Assembly: GCA_030426955.1 (NCBI GenBank)
Contig: JAUHXS010000006.1
Coordinates: 1-64,000 of the forward strand
Direction: 5' to 3'
Length of the DNA: 64,000 nt
Source of the DNA: Bacteroidia bacterium
GTDB taxonomy: Bacteria > Bacteroidota > Bacteroidia > Chitinophagales > JAUHXS01
Below the pieces are notes generated by a model. That model was not told the DNA's origin and ran no database searches. It worked only from the letters and a program-made list of their open reading frames with translations. Position 1 is the stretch's first letter, and every line of letters begins with the position of its first letter. The translations under genes were made by a program, and so were the position numbers. This document shows positions 16,740-26,249 of this stretch, in pieces.

Positions 16740-17726
16740 TTGGTGCAGAATATTAGCAATATTTTTAAAAGCATTGAGCAGCTTAAAGTCTTGGTTTTAG
16801 GGGATGTGATGCTGGATAAATATTTTGTTGGCAATGTCAATAGGATGTCGCCGGAAGCACCCGTTCCAGTCGTTGATATCGAAAGTATGGATACGCGCTT
16901 GGGAGGAGCCGCTAATGTTGTTTTAAATATTCAGGCTTTAAAAGCAACACCAATACTATGTGCTGTTATCGGCAATGATGCCAATGGCGATTTATTTGAA
17001 AAGCTCGCCCATCAGGAGAATATAGATGTTAAAGGACTTGTAAAAAGCAAAACCAGAAAGACAACAAGCAAAACCAGAGTGATCAGTGATGATAAGCAAA
17101 TGCTCCGTTATGATATTGAAGACAAGCATGATCTGGATGAGGAAGAAGAGCAAATGCTTTTGGATAAGGTAAAGGAGATTGTCAACAGTGAAAAGATAGA
17201 TGTTTTAATTTTTCAGGATTACAATAAAGGGGTATTGATAAACCGTATTATTAAAAACGTAGTTACACTAGCTCAAGAGAACAACATTCTTACCGTAGTA
17301 GATCCTAAGAAAGATAACTTTTGGTCTTATCAAGGAGTAGACTTGTTCAAACCCAATTTAAAAGAACTAAGCGAAGCGTTAAATCAAGCCGTAAACCCTA
17401 AAGATGTAAAGGCATTAGATCATGCTGAACAAGATCTTAGGTCTCGATTGAATAATAAAATCACATTTGTGACGCTTTCCGAAAATGGCGTTTATATCAA
17501 GGCGGAAGGGGAGGGGCGAAAATATGCAGCTTATCGAAGAGATATCAAAGATGTTTCTGGAGCAGGGGATACCGTTATCAGTATGGCTGCCTTAGTATTG
17601 GGAGTGACGAATGATGAAGAAACCATTGCTCGATTATCCAATTTAGCAGGTGGTTTGGTTTGTGAAAGTGTAGGAGTTGTACCTATTAATCTTGACCGAC
17701 TTATTGATGAAGCAAAATCTATTTGA
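16740..17726 (+). CDS. PfkB-family sugar kinase, RfaE1/HldA-like
   Basis: This 328-residue ribokinase-fold kinase resembles the D-glycero-beta-D-manno-heptose-7-phosphate kinase domain of RfaE/HldE. It has GDVMLDKYFVG at the N terminus, MSPEAPVPVV, LGGAANVVLN near 56, and the PfkB signature DVSGAGDT with the catalytic Asp near 275. The nucleotidyltransferase half is absent, so it is the stand-alone kinase form. The start is TTG at 16740 or GTG at 16743, 2 bp after the aminotransferase stop. It may supply ADP-heptose or a related nucleotide sugar for the envelope. Confidence 0.85.
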   Translation: MVQNISNIFKSIEQLKVLVLGDVMLDKYFVGNVNRMSPEAPVPVVDIESMDTRLGGAANVVLNIQALKATPILCAVIGNDANGDLFEKLAHQENIDVKGLVKSKTRKTTSKTRVISDDKQMLRYDIEDKHDLDEEEEQMLLDKVKEIVNSEKIDVLIFQDYNKGVLINRIIKNVVTLAQENNILTVVDPKKDNFWSYQGVDLFKPNLKELSEALNQAVNPKDVKALDHAEQDLRSRLNNKITFVTLSENGVYIKAEGEGRKYAAYRRDIKDVSGAGDTVISMAALVLGVTNDEETIARLSNLAGGLVCESVGVVPINLDRLIDEAKSI

Positions 17727-17730
17727 CTAG

Positions 17731-19512
17731 ATGGGGCGATTTAGAGAAACACTTAGGCATACTTCTTATGATTCCAAGGATAAGATTATTTGGCTACAGC
17801 GGATCATCGCACTTATTGCTTCCATTGTATCATTGATTGCTTTTGTTTTTTATTACGGCTTTAATCACTCTTTGGCCGAACAACAATTGTTAATCAAGGT
17901 AATAGAGGGTGCATTTATTGCTTTTGTTTTTCACTTTTTTATCAAGCTGGCTAATGCTGAATCAAAGCAAGAATTTATTAAGAAAAACCTCCTAGAGTTT
18001 TCAGTAACCTGTTTTTTGCTGATTGAGAAAATGTATCTCTTATTGACAGATGGACATATGTTGAAACTCATTTTTAATATGCTCGCTATCAAAAACTACC
18101 TTTCGATATACGTGATTTTATTACAAGGGTATGTTTTAATTCTAGCGTCTAAAATTTTGATCAGATGGAGTACACGGCTACTATTGATTAAGATTAGACC
18201 TATCATGATCTTGTTTTCTTTTTACTTAGTGTTGATTGCAGTAAGTTGTATGATATTGATGATGCCTGAAATGACCTCGATAAGAGGATCGATGAAATTT
18301 GAAGATGCGCTATTTACAGCAATTAGCATTATTAGTTTAACGGGGCTTAAAGTTGTTGATACTGCTAGTTATTTTTCTTACAGGGGACATATAGCTATCA
18401 TGGCATTAATTCAAATCTCAGGTATTGGAATGATAGTCATTGCCTCTTTTTTTGCTTCATTTTTAAAGACGAAGCAAGATGTTACGTCAAAAGCTGCTAT
18501 TCAAAATTTGATCTATGGCAATGAGTTGTTCGATGTTCGAAATCTCATCCGAAAAGTGTTGAGGTTTGTATTTTTATTTGAGTTATTAGGCGGTGTGATG
18601 ATTTATTTTGCCTGGCCTGAAGATTATTTTTTTAGAAATATGGAAGAGAAGATTTTCTATACAGTATTTCATTCTATTTCAGCGTTTTGTAATGCAGGTT
18701 TTTCTTTGTTTACCGATAGTTTGAGTGGAGGCCAATTAAATGCCATTTACTTTCTTCAAATAGCATTTATATTACTCGTTTTTTTTGGCGGTCTAGGTTT
18801 TCCAAGCATGAGCAATCTATTGTCTATTCATAAGGGGAAGTTGCGATTGAGTACTGCTAGTACTATTGTGCTGTCAGTTGCAATTGTTTTGTTGGGGACG
18901 ATTTCTATATATCTTTTAGAGTATAAGACTATGTTTAAAGATGAGCATGGGCTATCGGGTTTCATGATATCGCTTTTTCAAGTTGCCAATGCCCGAACCT
19001 CTGGATTTTATTCTACTGATATTGCTCAGTTTTCATCTCCATCGTTGATCATATTTGCTATGATCATGTTTGTTGGAGCATCTTCTGGATCTACAGGTGG
19101 TGGAATTAAGACGTCTACTTTGTTTGTCGTGCTAATTGCTACCTATGCTAATATTAGAGATCGAAAAAATACAGATTTTCGGAAGCAAAATATTTCTTCA
19201 GACCTTATTCAACGGGCATTTACCATTTTTATCTTCTCCGCAATTTTTATATTAATAGTAATAGTAGGCTTGACGATTACTGAGCCAGGTCATCCCATTA
19301 TGGTAATCACCATTGAGGCCATATCGGCTTTTAGTACAACGGGCTTCTCGATGGGATTGACAGAGTCACTTTCTGAGGCAGGCAGATATATTGTCATGGT
19401 AGCGATGTACTTGGGTAGGGTGGGGCCACTGACATTAGCCTTTGCGTTGAGTGCACCGATAAAGTCTGCTATAAAATACCAATACCCTAAGGCAAATATT
19501 ATGGTTGGATAA
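17731..19512 (+). CDS. TrkH-family potassium uptake protein
   Basis: This 593-residue integral membrane protein has about 12 hydrophobic segments. Selectivity-filter-like loops of the TrkH/KtrB fold are visible: SLTGLKV, SAFCNAGFSLF, ARTSGFYSTD and SAFSTTGFSMG. GSSGSTGGGIKTST is also typical of the family. The roughly 130-residue N-terminal extension with extra hydrophobic segments is common in Bacteroidota TrkH proteins. It begins 4 bp after the kinase stop. No TrkA/KtrA regulatory subunit is adjacent, so the partner must be encoded elsewhere. Confidence 0.92.
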   Translation: MGRFRETLRHTSYDSKDKIIWLQRIIALIASIVSLIAFVFYYGFNHSLAEQQLLIKVIEGAFIAFVFHFFIKLANAESKQEFIKKNLLEFSVTCFLLIEKMYLLLTDGHMLKLIFNMLAIKNYLSIYVILLQGYVLILASKILIRWSTRLLLIKIRPIMILFSFYLVLIAVSCMILMMPEMTSIRGSMKFEDALFTAISIISLTGLKVVDTASYFSYRGHIAIMALIQISGIGMIVIASFFASFLKTKQDVTSKAAIQNLIYGNELFDVRNLIRKVLRFVFLFELLGGVMIYFAWPEDYFFRNMEEKIFYTVFHSISAFCNAGFSLFTDSLSGGQLNAIYFLQIAFILLVFFGGLGFPSMSNLLSIHKGKLRLSTASTIVLSVAIVLLGTISIYLLEYKTMFKDEHGLSGFMISLFQVANARTSGFYSTDIAQFSSPSLIIFAMIMFVGASSGSTGGGIKTSTLFVVLIATYANIRDRKNTDFRKQNISSDLIQRAFTIFIFSAIFILIVIVGLTITEPGHPIMVITIEAISAFSTTGFSMGLTESLSEAGRYIVMVAMYLGRVGPLTLAFALSAPIKSAIKYQYPKANIMVG

Positions 19513-19557
19513 ATAAAATAACTTCTTAAATTTAAGTAATAAGAAATCAAAAAGCAT

Positions 19558-20145
19558 ATGTCAACAAAAAATGTATCAGCAGCAGAAGCATTAACAAAAT
19601 TAAAAGAAGGGAATAAAAGATTTGTTAGTGGAAACTTGGAACATCCTAATTTGGATATCCCTAGAAGGGAGTCACTTACAACTGGACAAGCACCTTATGC
19701 CATTGTTTTGAGTTGTGCTGATTCAAGAGTTGTGCCTGAATATATTTTTGATCAAGGACTTGGAGATATCTTTACCATATTAGTGGCAGGTAATGTAGCT
19801 TCTCAATCGGTTACAGCGAGTATTGAATACGCTGTAGCACATTTAGGAGTGCAGTTGGTCGTTGTCATGGGGCATGAATCATGTGGTGCAGTAGGAGCCG
19901 CTATTGCTGGAGGTGATAATGGACCGAGTTTGAATAACCTTGTGGGGCACATTGCTCCAGCAGTAAAGTTAGCAGCAGAGCAAGGTAAAATGGCTGTAAA
20001 TGATGTGGTGAAAGAAAATGCTAAGTTAGGTGTTAAAGAGCTTAGAGAGCGTTCTACTATTCTTACTAAAGCGGCTGATAATGGTGTTGAAATATTACCA
20101 GCATATTATGCTTTAGGTTCAGGAGAAGTTTCTTTTTTAGATTAG
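19558..20145 (+). CDS. Beta-class carbonic anhydrase
   Basis: A 195-residue cytoplasmic enzyme converting CO2 and water to bicarbonate. The zinc ligands are Cys53, His106 and Cys109, with the Asp55/Arg57 dyad in SCADSRV and the GHESCGAV motif. The length is normal for the family. It lies 45 bp after the TrkH gene and may share its transcript. Its stop overlaps the stop of the convergent cargo gene by 3 bp. Confidence 0.95.
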   Translation: MSTKNVSAAEALTKLKEGNKRFVSGNLEHPNLDIPRRESLTTGQAPYAIVLSCADSRVVPEYIFDQGLGDIFTILVAGNVASQSVTASIEYAVAHLGVQLVVVMGHESCGAVGAAIAGGDNGPSLNNLVGHIAPAVKLAAEQGKMAVNDVVKENAKLGVKELRERSTILTKAADNGVEILPAYYALGSGEVSFLD

Positions 20146-22511
20146 TCATGTATTAGTTGTACTGTTCCTTTTTGCATTATCAACTGATCTAAAAAATTAC
20201 TTAATTCTATTTGGTAGGTATATACTCCATCTGTTGCCAGTTCGTTGTTATATATCCCATCCCATTTTCTCTGAGTCGTATTTGTGGAGAAAACTAAAGT
20301 GCCAAACCTATCGAAAAGATTAAATTGAAATTTGTAATTGTTGCTTATTGTTAAGCTTAAATAGTCATTTTTGCCATCATTATTTGGGGAAAATGCATTA
20401 GGGATATAATAATATTGTGCGCAATCCTCTAGCACTATATCGATGCTATCTCGCACATAGCAATTGTTGTCATAAACTACGTCAACCGTATATCTGTTAC
20501 TACTATTTATGTTAATTGTTTGCCCTGTATCTCCAGAAGACCATTCATATTGATAAGTAGTATTATCAGGATCAGCTATGACAGAGATTGCGCCGTTATC
20601 ACAAACGGTATTGTTAAAAGATAGTGTTGGTGCTAGACTTTTTTCTGAAGTGATGGTGGTTGAGGCAAGATTATTAGGTAAGTAACATTCATGAAACTGG
20701 TTATTAGGAGCATTAAGTGGGTCTAAGCCGTCATCATTGCCAGAAACGGTAATTACCTGTCCATTTTTAGGTACTATTATATTAAAGGAGATGCAGGTAT
20801 TGGTTGCAATGGCAGAAGTTGTTACTTCTGAGGTAAGAATATTTTCTCCCGATAAATGAAGATTTTCATAAACAATGTAGGGCATATTCGCTGGAATGAT
20901 ACTATCTGGGCTAGTATTGCATAAGCTATATAAAATACTTACCGAATCGTTACAAAGGTCAATAATAGTATCTATTGTTGCCTCTACATCAATTTTGTCG
21001 TTTGGCCAACATGCTATTCCATTCCCATCATACAATGGCGATTGTACAAAAAAACCATTTAGTTGACTAGGTAATAATGGATCAGCATGGTTGGGCTGTG
21101 CGCAAGGAACGGATAAATCATCATTAATATGGGTATTGAAGTATACAAACTGATTTACCAGTTTCCTAGAGGCTGCCCAATAGTTTGGTGCTGCTCCCGT
21201 CCATGCTCTTAGTCCTTCATTACAACCACAAATAATATCTGCATGATTGTCTCCGTTGATATCAGCTACAATAGGGATGTCTTGTGCTGTTTGAGAATTA
21301 CAAGTATCCCTTGCCAATATCGCTCCTGTTCTAGCATCTACAATATCTAAAAACCCATCTCCCCCTCTATGGACAATTTCTGCGATGCCATCGCAGTTGA
21401 AATCAAACATAGTATAGGTTTCTGCACTAGAAGGCCCTGAATAATCGGATATTTCAGTGCTAGACCACTTTAATGTCATATTATGATCGATAACCATAAA
21501 TGAATCGTCTGAGCCTGTTATGCCAATTTCAGGTTGAGGGTCCTTATCAAAATTACCTACTAATGGCATTCCTCCATTTGTCATGGGCAGAGAGGCATAA
21601 AGGAAAGGGGGATCTAGCAAGTTCCCTGTTCTGGGATTGTAGACATATATGGCATCCCATGAATTGATAATAATGTCAAGTGCACCGTCGAGATCAAAAT
21701 CTGCAATAGCCATTTGCCCTTCATTCATAAAACTTGGTCCTTCACTTTCTAGCTGAACTCTTCCGCTTGAAATATCTACAGAGAAAATTCTTTTGCTATT
21801 AATCAGCTCTAGTCCTTCACAGTTTGAGCAAAAGTCATCAGGGAGGACGTCTGCTGCTATAACGCGTCCACTTGAGTTACTTCCTAAAGCAGTTGTGATT
21901 AATGAATCTGCAGCACATATTAAGTTGCCATTGGTAGCATCGTAAATTGTGGCATTCCCGAAAACCTCCGCTATGCCGTCAAAGTTAAAGTCAGCAATGC
22001 TTAAGAAAGTGGCTAGACCTGGGTTTGCAAATGCTATAGGCGATTGCCATTTAATGGTTCCGTCATCTTCAGAACATAGAATGTCTGGCCCTAAAGTATA
22101 AAAAAATTCTGCTTTGCCGTCTCCATCAACATCTGCAAACGCACCATGAGGTTGCATTTGCTCTAAATTGCCAGTGTGTCCATTGTATACCGCATTTTGT
22201 GATAATATTTCAACTGTATCATCGTTATCTATATCTCCAACATAAATTTTAGCGGTTCCAAACCCACCTGGTACGGTCCATAGACGATTGAGTTGAAATG
22301 TTTCACTACATCTGTTTATATTGTCTGACTCATTAATGGCTCCAATGTAGAAATTGGAGCACGATGTGTTATCATTTCTGCATTCTGGATCGTAGCAGTC
22401 TATTAAGCCATCTCCATCATCATCAATGCAATTGTCACACACTTCTTGCCCATAAACGAACTGGGTGGTCAGTAGTGTTATTGCAATTAGATATATGCTG
22501 TTATATCTCAT
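20142..22511 (-). CDS. FG-GAP/VCBS-repeat surface protein with CHU_C (T9SS type B) domain
   Basis: The secreted protein starts at MRYNSIYLIAITLLTTQF, which gives a clean signal peptide; upstream codons to 22571 would spoil it. After the signal, DDDGDGLIDCYDPEC is a calcium-binding-like loop. FG-GAP/VCBS-type repeats follow (VGDIDNDDTVEI, FADVDGDGKAEF, IADFNFDGIAEV, IADFDLDGALDI, FDFNCDGIAEIV), expected to form a beta propeller. The C terminus (YIPNAFSPNNDGKNDYL to the end) is the gliding-motility-associated CHU_C domain, a cargo signal of type IX secretion. It sits 13 bp behind a type A cargo gene. Confidence 0.87.
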   Translation of the reverse strand: MRYNSIYLIAITLLTTQFVYGQEVCDNCIDDDGDGLIDCYDPECRNDNTSCSNFYIGAINESDNINRCSETFQLNRLWTVPGGFGTAKIYVGDIDNDDTVEILSQNAVYNGHTGNLEQMQPHGAFADVDGDGKAEFFYTLGPDILCSEDDGTIKWQSPIAFANPGLATFLSIADFNFDGIAEVFGNATIYDATNGNLICAADSLITTALGSNSSGRVIAADVLPDDFCSNCEGLELINSKRIFSVDISSGRVQLESEGPSFMNEGQMAIADFDLDGALDIIINSWDAIYVYNPRTGNLLDPPFLYASLPMTNGGMPLVGNFDKDPQPEIGITGSDDSFMVIDHNMTLKWSSTEISDYSGPSSAETYTMFDFNCDGIAEIVHRGGDGFLDIVDARTGAILARDTCNSQTAQDIPIVADINGDNHADIICGCNEGLRAWTGAAPNYWAASRKLVNQFVYFNTHINDDLSVPCAQPNHADPLLPSQLNGFFVQSPLYDGNGIACWPNDKIDVEATIDTIIDLCNDSVSILYSLCNTSPDSIIPANMPYIVYENLHLSGENILTSEVTTSAIATNTCISFNIIVPKNGQVITVSGNDDGLDPLNAPNNQFHECYLPNNLASTTITSEKSLAPTLSFNNTVCDNGAISVIADPDNTTYQYEWSSGDTGQTININSSNRYTVDVVYDNNCYVRDSIDIVLEDCAQYYYIPNAFSPNNDGKNDYLSLTISNNYKFQFNLFDRFGTLVFSTNTTQRKWDGIYNNELATDGVYTYQIELSNFLDQLIMQKGTVQLIHD

Positions 22512-22524
22512 GGAACGTGACCTA

Positions 22525-23388
22525 TTAGTATATAGATATTTTACTCTTAATAGGCTTGCTGAGTGTATCACTGCTTATGCTGATAATGTAAACGCCTCTA
22601 GCAAGTGTTGCTGTTGATATTTGTTGTTTTGTTGCAGATGGATGAAGGAGTAAATGCCTTTCAGTTTGTCCAGCTAGATTGTATACTCTTAGATCATATA
22701 TTTTATTATCAAGTAGTTTTGTGATGATGATTGATTGTCTTTCTGCGTTGTAGCTTGTAGTAATGGAATTGTTGGCCGATTTGCTGATTACGCTAGTAGG
22801 GTCGCCGCTATCACTAGTGTCTTCACAGGATTTAGTGTAAATTTCTATAGTATCATTTTGCTGGCATTGATCGACATCGCCAGTATAGGTAGTAACAACA
22901 AACATTGTATTTTGGCTAATGCAGGCTTCAACACTTTCAGAAGTATCATTGTTAAGAGCTGAAGAGGGTGTCCATGAGTAGGAATTGCCACCACTAGGTG
23001 CCGTGAGTGTTAAGCAAGAGTCTTGACATACCGTATCTGTTGAGCTTGTTAAGTTGCCAAATGGAGGAATTATGAGTGTGAATGTTCTAGAGTCAGAAAT
23101 GGGTTGAGGCTCTCCAGCTGCTTCGTCTTCCATGATGTCTAGTGATAAGACACTTGTTGTTGTTGTTGGGCAAAAGGTAATCGTTGGGCTTTCGTTTAGG
23201 TCGACTTGCAGTTCGCCGTTGAAGTTCCAAGCATAGTTATATGTGGATGCTGGATATGCTGTGGAAATATCAATTGTATAGCATTCCCCAGGGCAATAGG
23301 TTGTGTCGGGGCCAATATCTACTGTTTCTGCTAAGCAGGTAGTGGTTGCTAGAAATATGATCATGTAGGTATATATAGTTGCTTTCAT
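22525..23388 (-). CDS. Secreted protein with T9SS type A sorting domain
   Basis: A 287-residue protein with a signal peptide (IIFLATTTCLA), two PKD/Ig-like segments (GPDTTYCPGECYTI; DTVCQDSCLTLTAPSGG), and a C-terminal beta domain of the Por_Secre_tail type (YNLAGQTERHLLLHP to ARGVYIIS). It should cross the outer membrane through the type IX system and be processed at the cell surface. It is transcribed just ahead of the FG-GAP/CHU_C protein, so the two probably work together. The ligand is unknown. Confidence 0.8.
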   Translation of the reverse strand: MKATIYTYMIIFLATTTCLAETVDIGPDTTYCPGECYTIDISTAYPASTYNYAWNFNGELQVDLNESPTITFCPTTTTSVLSLDIMEDEAAGEPQPISDSRTFTLIIPPFGNLTSSTDTVCQDSCLTLTAPSGGNSYSWTPSSALNNDTSESVEACISQNTMFVVTTYTGDVDQCQQNDTIEIYTKSCEDTSDSGDPTSVISKSANNSITTSYNAERQSIIITKLLDNKIYDLRVYNLAGQTERHLLLHPSATKQQISTATLARGVYIISISSDTLSKPIKSKISIY

Positions 23389-23527
23389 TTTTGGTTTTTT
23401 AGTATTAACTAGAAATATAATATAGAGGATATTTGTGAGTAATCAAGTATAAAATAAATTTAAAATGTAATATTGTTTTAGTATTATTATTTTATTGATA
23501 TTGAAAATCAATTTTTTAGTGAACTAT

Positions 23528-24130
23528 TTATTGTATTTTGTTTTTCATTTCTCTGTAGTAATATTCATCTGCTAACTGTAACATATCAATATCGCCTTTA
23601 GAGTCGCCGTATGCATATATATATTCATAAGTACTTAAATCAAACTCTTTCGTTATTCTCCTTGCTTTCTCTTTGCCATAGCAATTAAGTCCATCTAGTT
23701 GACCTGTTAGTATCCCTTGCTTTACTTTCAGCTTAGTAGCTATTAGAGTTAGATTATTTTCGGCGCACCAAGGTTTTAGAATGTATTCAAAATTAGCAGT
23801 AACAACAACAACTTTGTGCCCATTTTTTTTATGCCAATTGATTCGGTTTATCATCTTATGGCGTATTATGTTTTTGAGTATTTTGTTAGTAAATAGCTCT
23901 GCAGTTTCTTCAAATTTGGTAATAGGAAAATTCTTGAAAAAAGAGTTGAATACCAATTGTTTTGTAGTAGTATTTGAAACTATTCCGATTTTATATAATA
24001 TTAATATTGGAGAGAGAAGTAGCATTTTAATAGCAAATACAAAATTGCCTCGGGCAAACTTTAAAAAAGCAATAAAACTATCGTTTTTGCTTATTGTTCC
24101 ATCAAAGTCAAATAAGGCTAGTTTTTGCAT
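23528..24130 (-). CDS. HAD-IB phosphatase, possible polyprenyl-phosphoribose phosphatase
   Basis: A roughly 200-residue HAD-superfamily hydrolase: nucleophile motif ALFDFDGTIS, motif II VVVVTAN, and GDSKGDIDML with the metal-binding Asp pair. I place the start at the ATG at 24130, which puts DFDGT near the N terminus and leaves 5 bp after the upstream gene; the frame extends to 24157. In the UbiA/GT-C operon the natural guess is a phosphatase removing the 5-phosphate from a polyprenyl-phosphoryl-phosphoribose. This is inference from context. Confidence 0.8.
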   Translation of the reverse strand: MQKLALFDFDGTISKNDSFIAFLKFARGNFVFAIKMLLLSPILILYKIGIVSNTTTKQLVFNSFFKNFPITKFEETAELFTNKILKNIIRHKMINRINWHKKNGHKVVVVTANFEYILKPWCAENNLTLIATKLKVKQGILTGQLDGLNCYGKEKARRITKEFDLSTYEYIYAYGDSKGDIDMLQLADEYYYREMKNKIQ

Positions 24131-24135
24131 GATGG

Positions 24136-25602
24136 CTACTTGTCGATATAAATCCAATCATATATTGGTTTGCCCTTGATTAGGTCTTGTTTGCTTAAAA
24201 GTGTATGGTCAATACTATCAATAGTCGATTGGTGCACCATTATCTTTTTTGCGCCCCCTTCTTTATTGTAAAATATTACTGGACTAGATCCTGCTCCGAC
24301 CCCTTCGTAGTGTAGTGTTCTTTCTCCAAAGATATCAGGTTCTGGATTGTAAAAAGAAGGATAATTGGACAATATCCATTTTGGGAAAGATTTATGCTCT
24401 AAATACTTTATTGGAACTGCATAAAAACCCTCATGCACAGATATATTAATGACCTGCAAGAGTGTTGCCATTATTATTAAAAGAACATTCTTTTTATAGT
24501 CCATATTGATGACAACAAAAACAACAATCAACATTGACATCCAAACAGCATATCTATTGATAACGGCTTGCCCATGGTTCCAGTTGGACATGGTCATGCT
24601 AAGCATATTCATGCCTAATAAAACGACTATGATGGTTATGTCATACTTTAGGTTTTTGAAGTCTATCAGTTTTACTATAGCTAGTACAATGAAAATCGGT
24701 AAGAAAGGTAGTATGCCTACTATTACTCCTTGGTTTAAGTCAAAATAAAAACTAAATAATCGATTTAAATTAAGGAAACTGGGATCTAGAAAACCAGCTG
24801 AAACAATGAGATTAGGTTGTCCAAAATTAATGAAGTAGAATAGGGGCGGCAGTAACGCGCAGCATGAACATAAAAAGATTGTGAATATATTTCTCAGATT
24901 AAGACCTTTTACTTTTAGTGTATCAATTGAAACAAAAGCAGCTAGCAAAATAAGGGGTGGGGTGTGCATACTGGCTAATGCTGCTAAAAATATAGACCAG
25001 TAATACCTTTTCTCATAATACAGAATGAATGAGAAATAAGTTAGTGTTGCTATCATGAAGTCTGGATGTGGCCACTTTAGATAAAATATAGCTGGGGAAA
25101 AGATGTACAATACTCCCAGTAAAATATTTGTTTGAATATCAAAATGTTTGTTTTTGTATAAATATAATAACCCCAGAAATGCGATTATTGCATTGGTGAT
25201 TCCAAATAATAGTGCGTGCTTTATTCCAAGCATTGCAACTAATGCTTTGCTTGGTAAGTTGAGGAGTGAATAAAACCAAAAGTGATAACTGTACTTATTA
25301 CCTTTTAGGTCTGTGTAATAGCCTGCATAACTACTCATATGTTGTTGGTTCTCTAGAAATGAGCTTTTCATATGTGCAATCCACTCTGTATAATGTCCAG
25401 GATGATTTTTCTCAAACGATTCTAAATCACAGAGCCTTGCTTCAGGGGAGAAATGATTGTAAAAAGATTCTACCATTAAGCCATATTCAAATCCGTCTCC
25501 AGACCATCCCGTTCTCCACTCTAGTAAAGAAACGATGAGCATAGCTAGTGAGCAGATGAGAAATATAATGTTCCTTGCTAGATGTAGCGTTTTTTTAGAC
25601 AA
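24136..25602 (-). CDS. GT-C-like multi-pass membrane glycosyltransferase
   Basis: A 488-residue polytopic membrane protein with roughly 10-12 hydrophobic helices. After the first helix an acidic loop (GWSGDGFEYG) resembles the catalytic loop of GT-C glycosyltransferases, which use polyprenyl-phosphate sugars. The C-terminal 80 residues are more polar. No named family fits with certainty. It starts 2 bp after the methyltransferase stop, inside the UbiA operon, which supports use of a lipid-linked sugar made by its neighbours. Confidence 0.65.
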   Translation of the reverse strand: MSKKTLHLARNIIFLICSLAMLIVSLLEWRTGWSGDGFEYGLMVESFYNHFSPEARLCDLESFEKNHPGHYTEWIAHMKSSFLENQQHMSSYAGYYTDLKGNKYSYHFWFYSLLNLPSKALVAMLGIKHALLFGITNAIIAFLGLLYLYKNKHFDIQTNILLGVLYIFSPAIFYLKWPHPDFMIATLTYFSFILYYEKRYYWSIFLAALASMHTPPLILLAAFVSIDTLKVKGLNLRNIFTIFLCSCCALLPPLFYFINFGQPNLIVSAGFLDPSFLNLNRLFSFYFDLNQGVIVGILPFLPIFIVLAIVKLIDFKNLKYDITIIVVLLGMNMLSMTMSNWNHGQAVINRYAVWMSMLIVVFVVINMDYKKNVLLIIMATLLQVINISVHEGFYAVPIKYLEHKSFPKWILSNYPSFYNPEPDIFGERTLHYEGVGAGSSPVIFYNKEGGAKKIMVHQSTIDSIDHTLLSKQDLIKGKPIYDWIYIDK

Positions 25603-25604
25603 TA

Positions 25605-26249
25605 CTATCTCTTTTTTGCAATGATTGTAAAATGTGGATACCAGAAAAGTTGTTCCTTTTTTACATACTCTATGTCAAAGCCAATTGTTTTTAAGGTTTC
25701 TCTTGCATTTGCAAATGTCATTTCACTTCCAATTTCTTTTGAGATTACAAGATCGTGTAGCTTGTTGAATATAACGAAAGGACTAGAGGCATCAATATCT
25801 TTTAATACAAGCTTAGAGCCAGGTTTCATTTTTTTGTGTAGGCTCTTTAAAAAGTCATTTTGGCTATTTTGGGCGATATGGTGTATTACGTCTATTAAAA
25901 ATATAATATCTGATTGTGAGACCTCATCAGGAATATCATATCCATTGTACACATTAAATTTGGTGGGAATCTTGCCTTTAAGCAGTGAGCTAGCTTGTTT
26001 AGTTAGTTCCTGAGTAACTTCAATACCTTCAATGGAAGACGCGCCAGTATATTCAGCTACTAATAAACTAAACTGCCCCCCGCCACAACCTATGTCAAAT
26101 ACTTTATCCCCCTCTTCAATATGTTCTAGTAGGTTCCCCAATGGGCAAATTAACGGTCGATAAATTGATTTCAGCTTTGCTAATAAAGGTAAATCAGGGC
26201 TTGTTGCTTGCTTTAGCGTGTGTACTAAGTCTTTGTTCGATCTAGGCAT
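25605..26249 (-). CDS. Class I SAM-dependent methyltransferase
   Basis: A protein of about 214 residues with SAM-binding motif I VFDIGCGGGQFSLL and a post-I acidic residue in IEGIEV, so a Rossmann-fold methyltransferase. I chose the ATG at 26249 (MPRSNKD), which overlaps the UbiA gene by 8 bp; the frame reaches 26273. The substrate is unknown. Its place between the prenyltransferase and the GT-C gene suggests modification of the same lipid-linked sugar or glycan. Confidence 0.82.
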   Translation of the reverse strand: MPRSNKDLVHTLKQATSPDLPLLAKLKSIYRPLICPLGNLLEHIEEGDKVFDIGCGGGQFSLLVAEYTGASSIEGIEVTQELTKQASSLLKGKIPTKFNVYNGYDIPDEVSQSDIIFLIDVIHHIAQNSQNDFLKSLHKKMKPGSKLVLKDIDASSPFVIFNKLHDLVISKEIGSEMTFANARETLKTIGFDIEYVKKEQLFWYPHFTIIAKKR

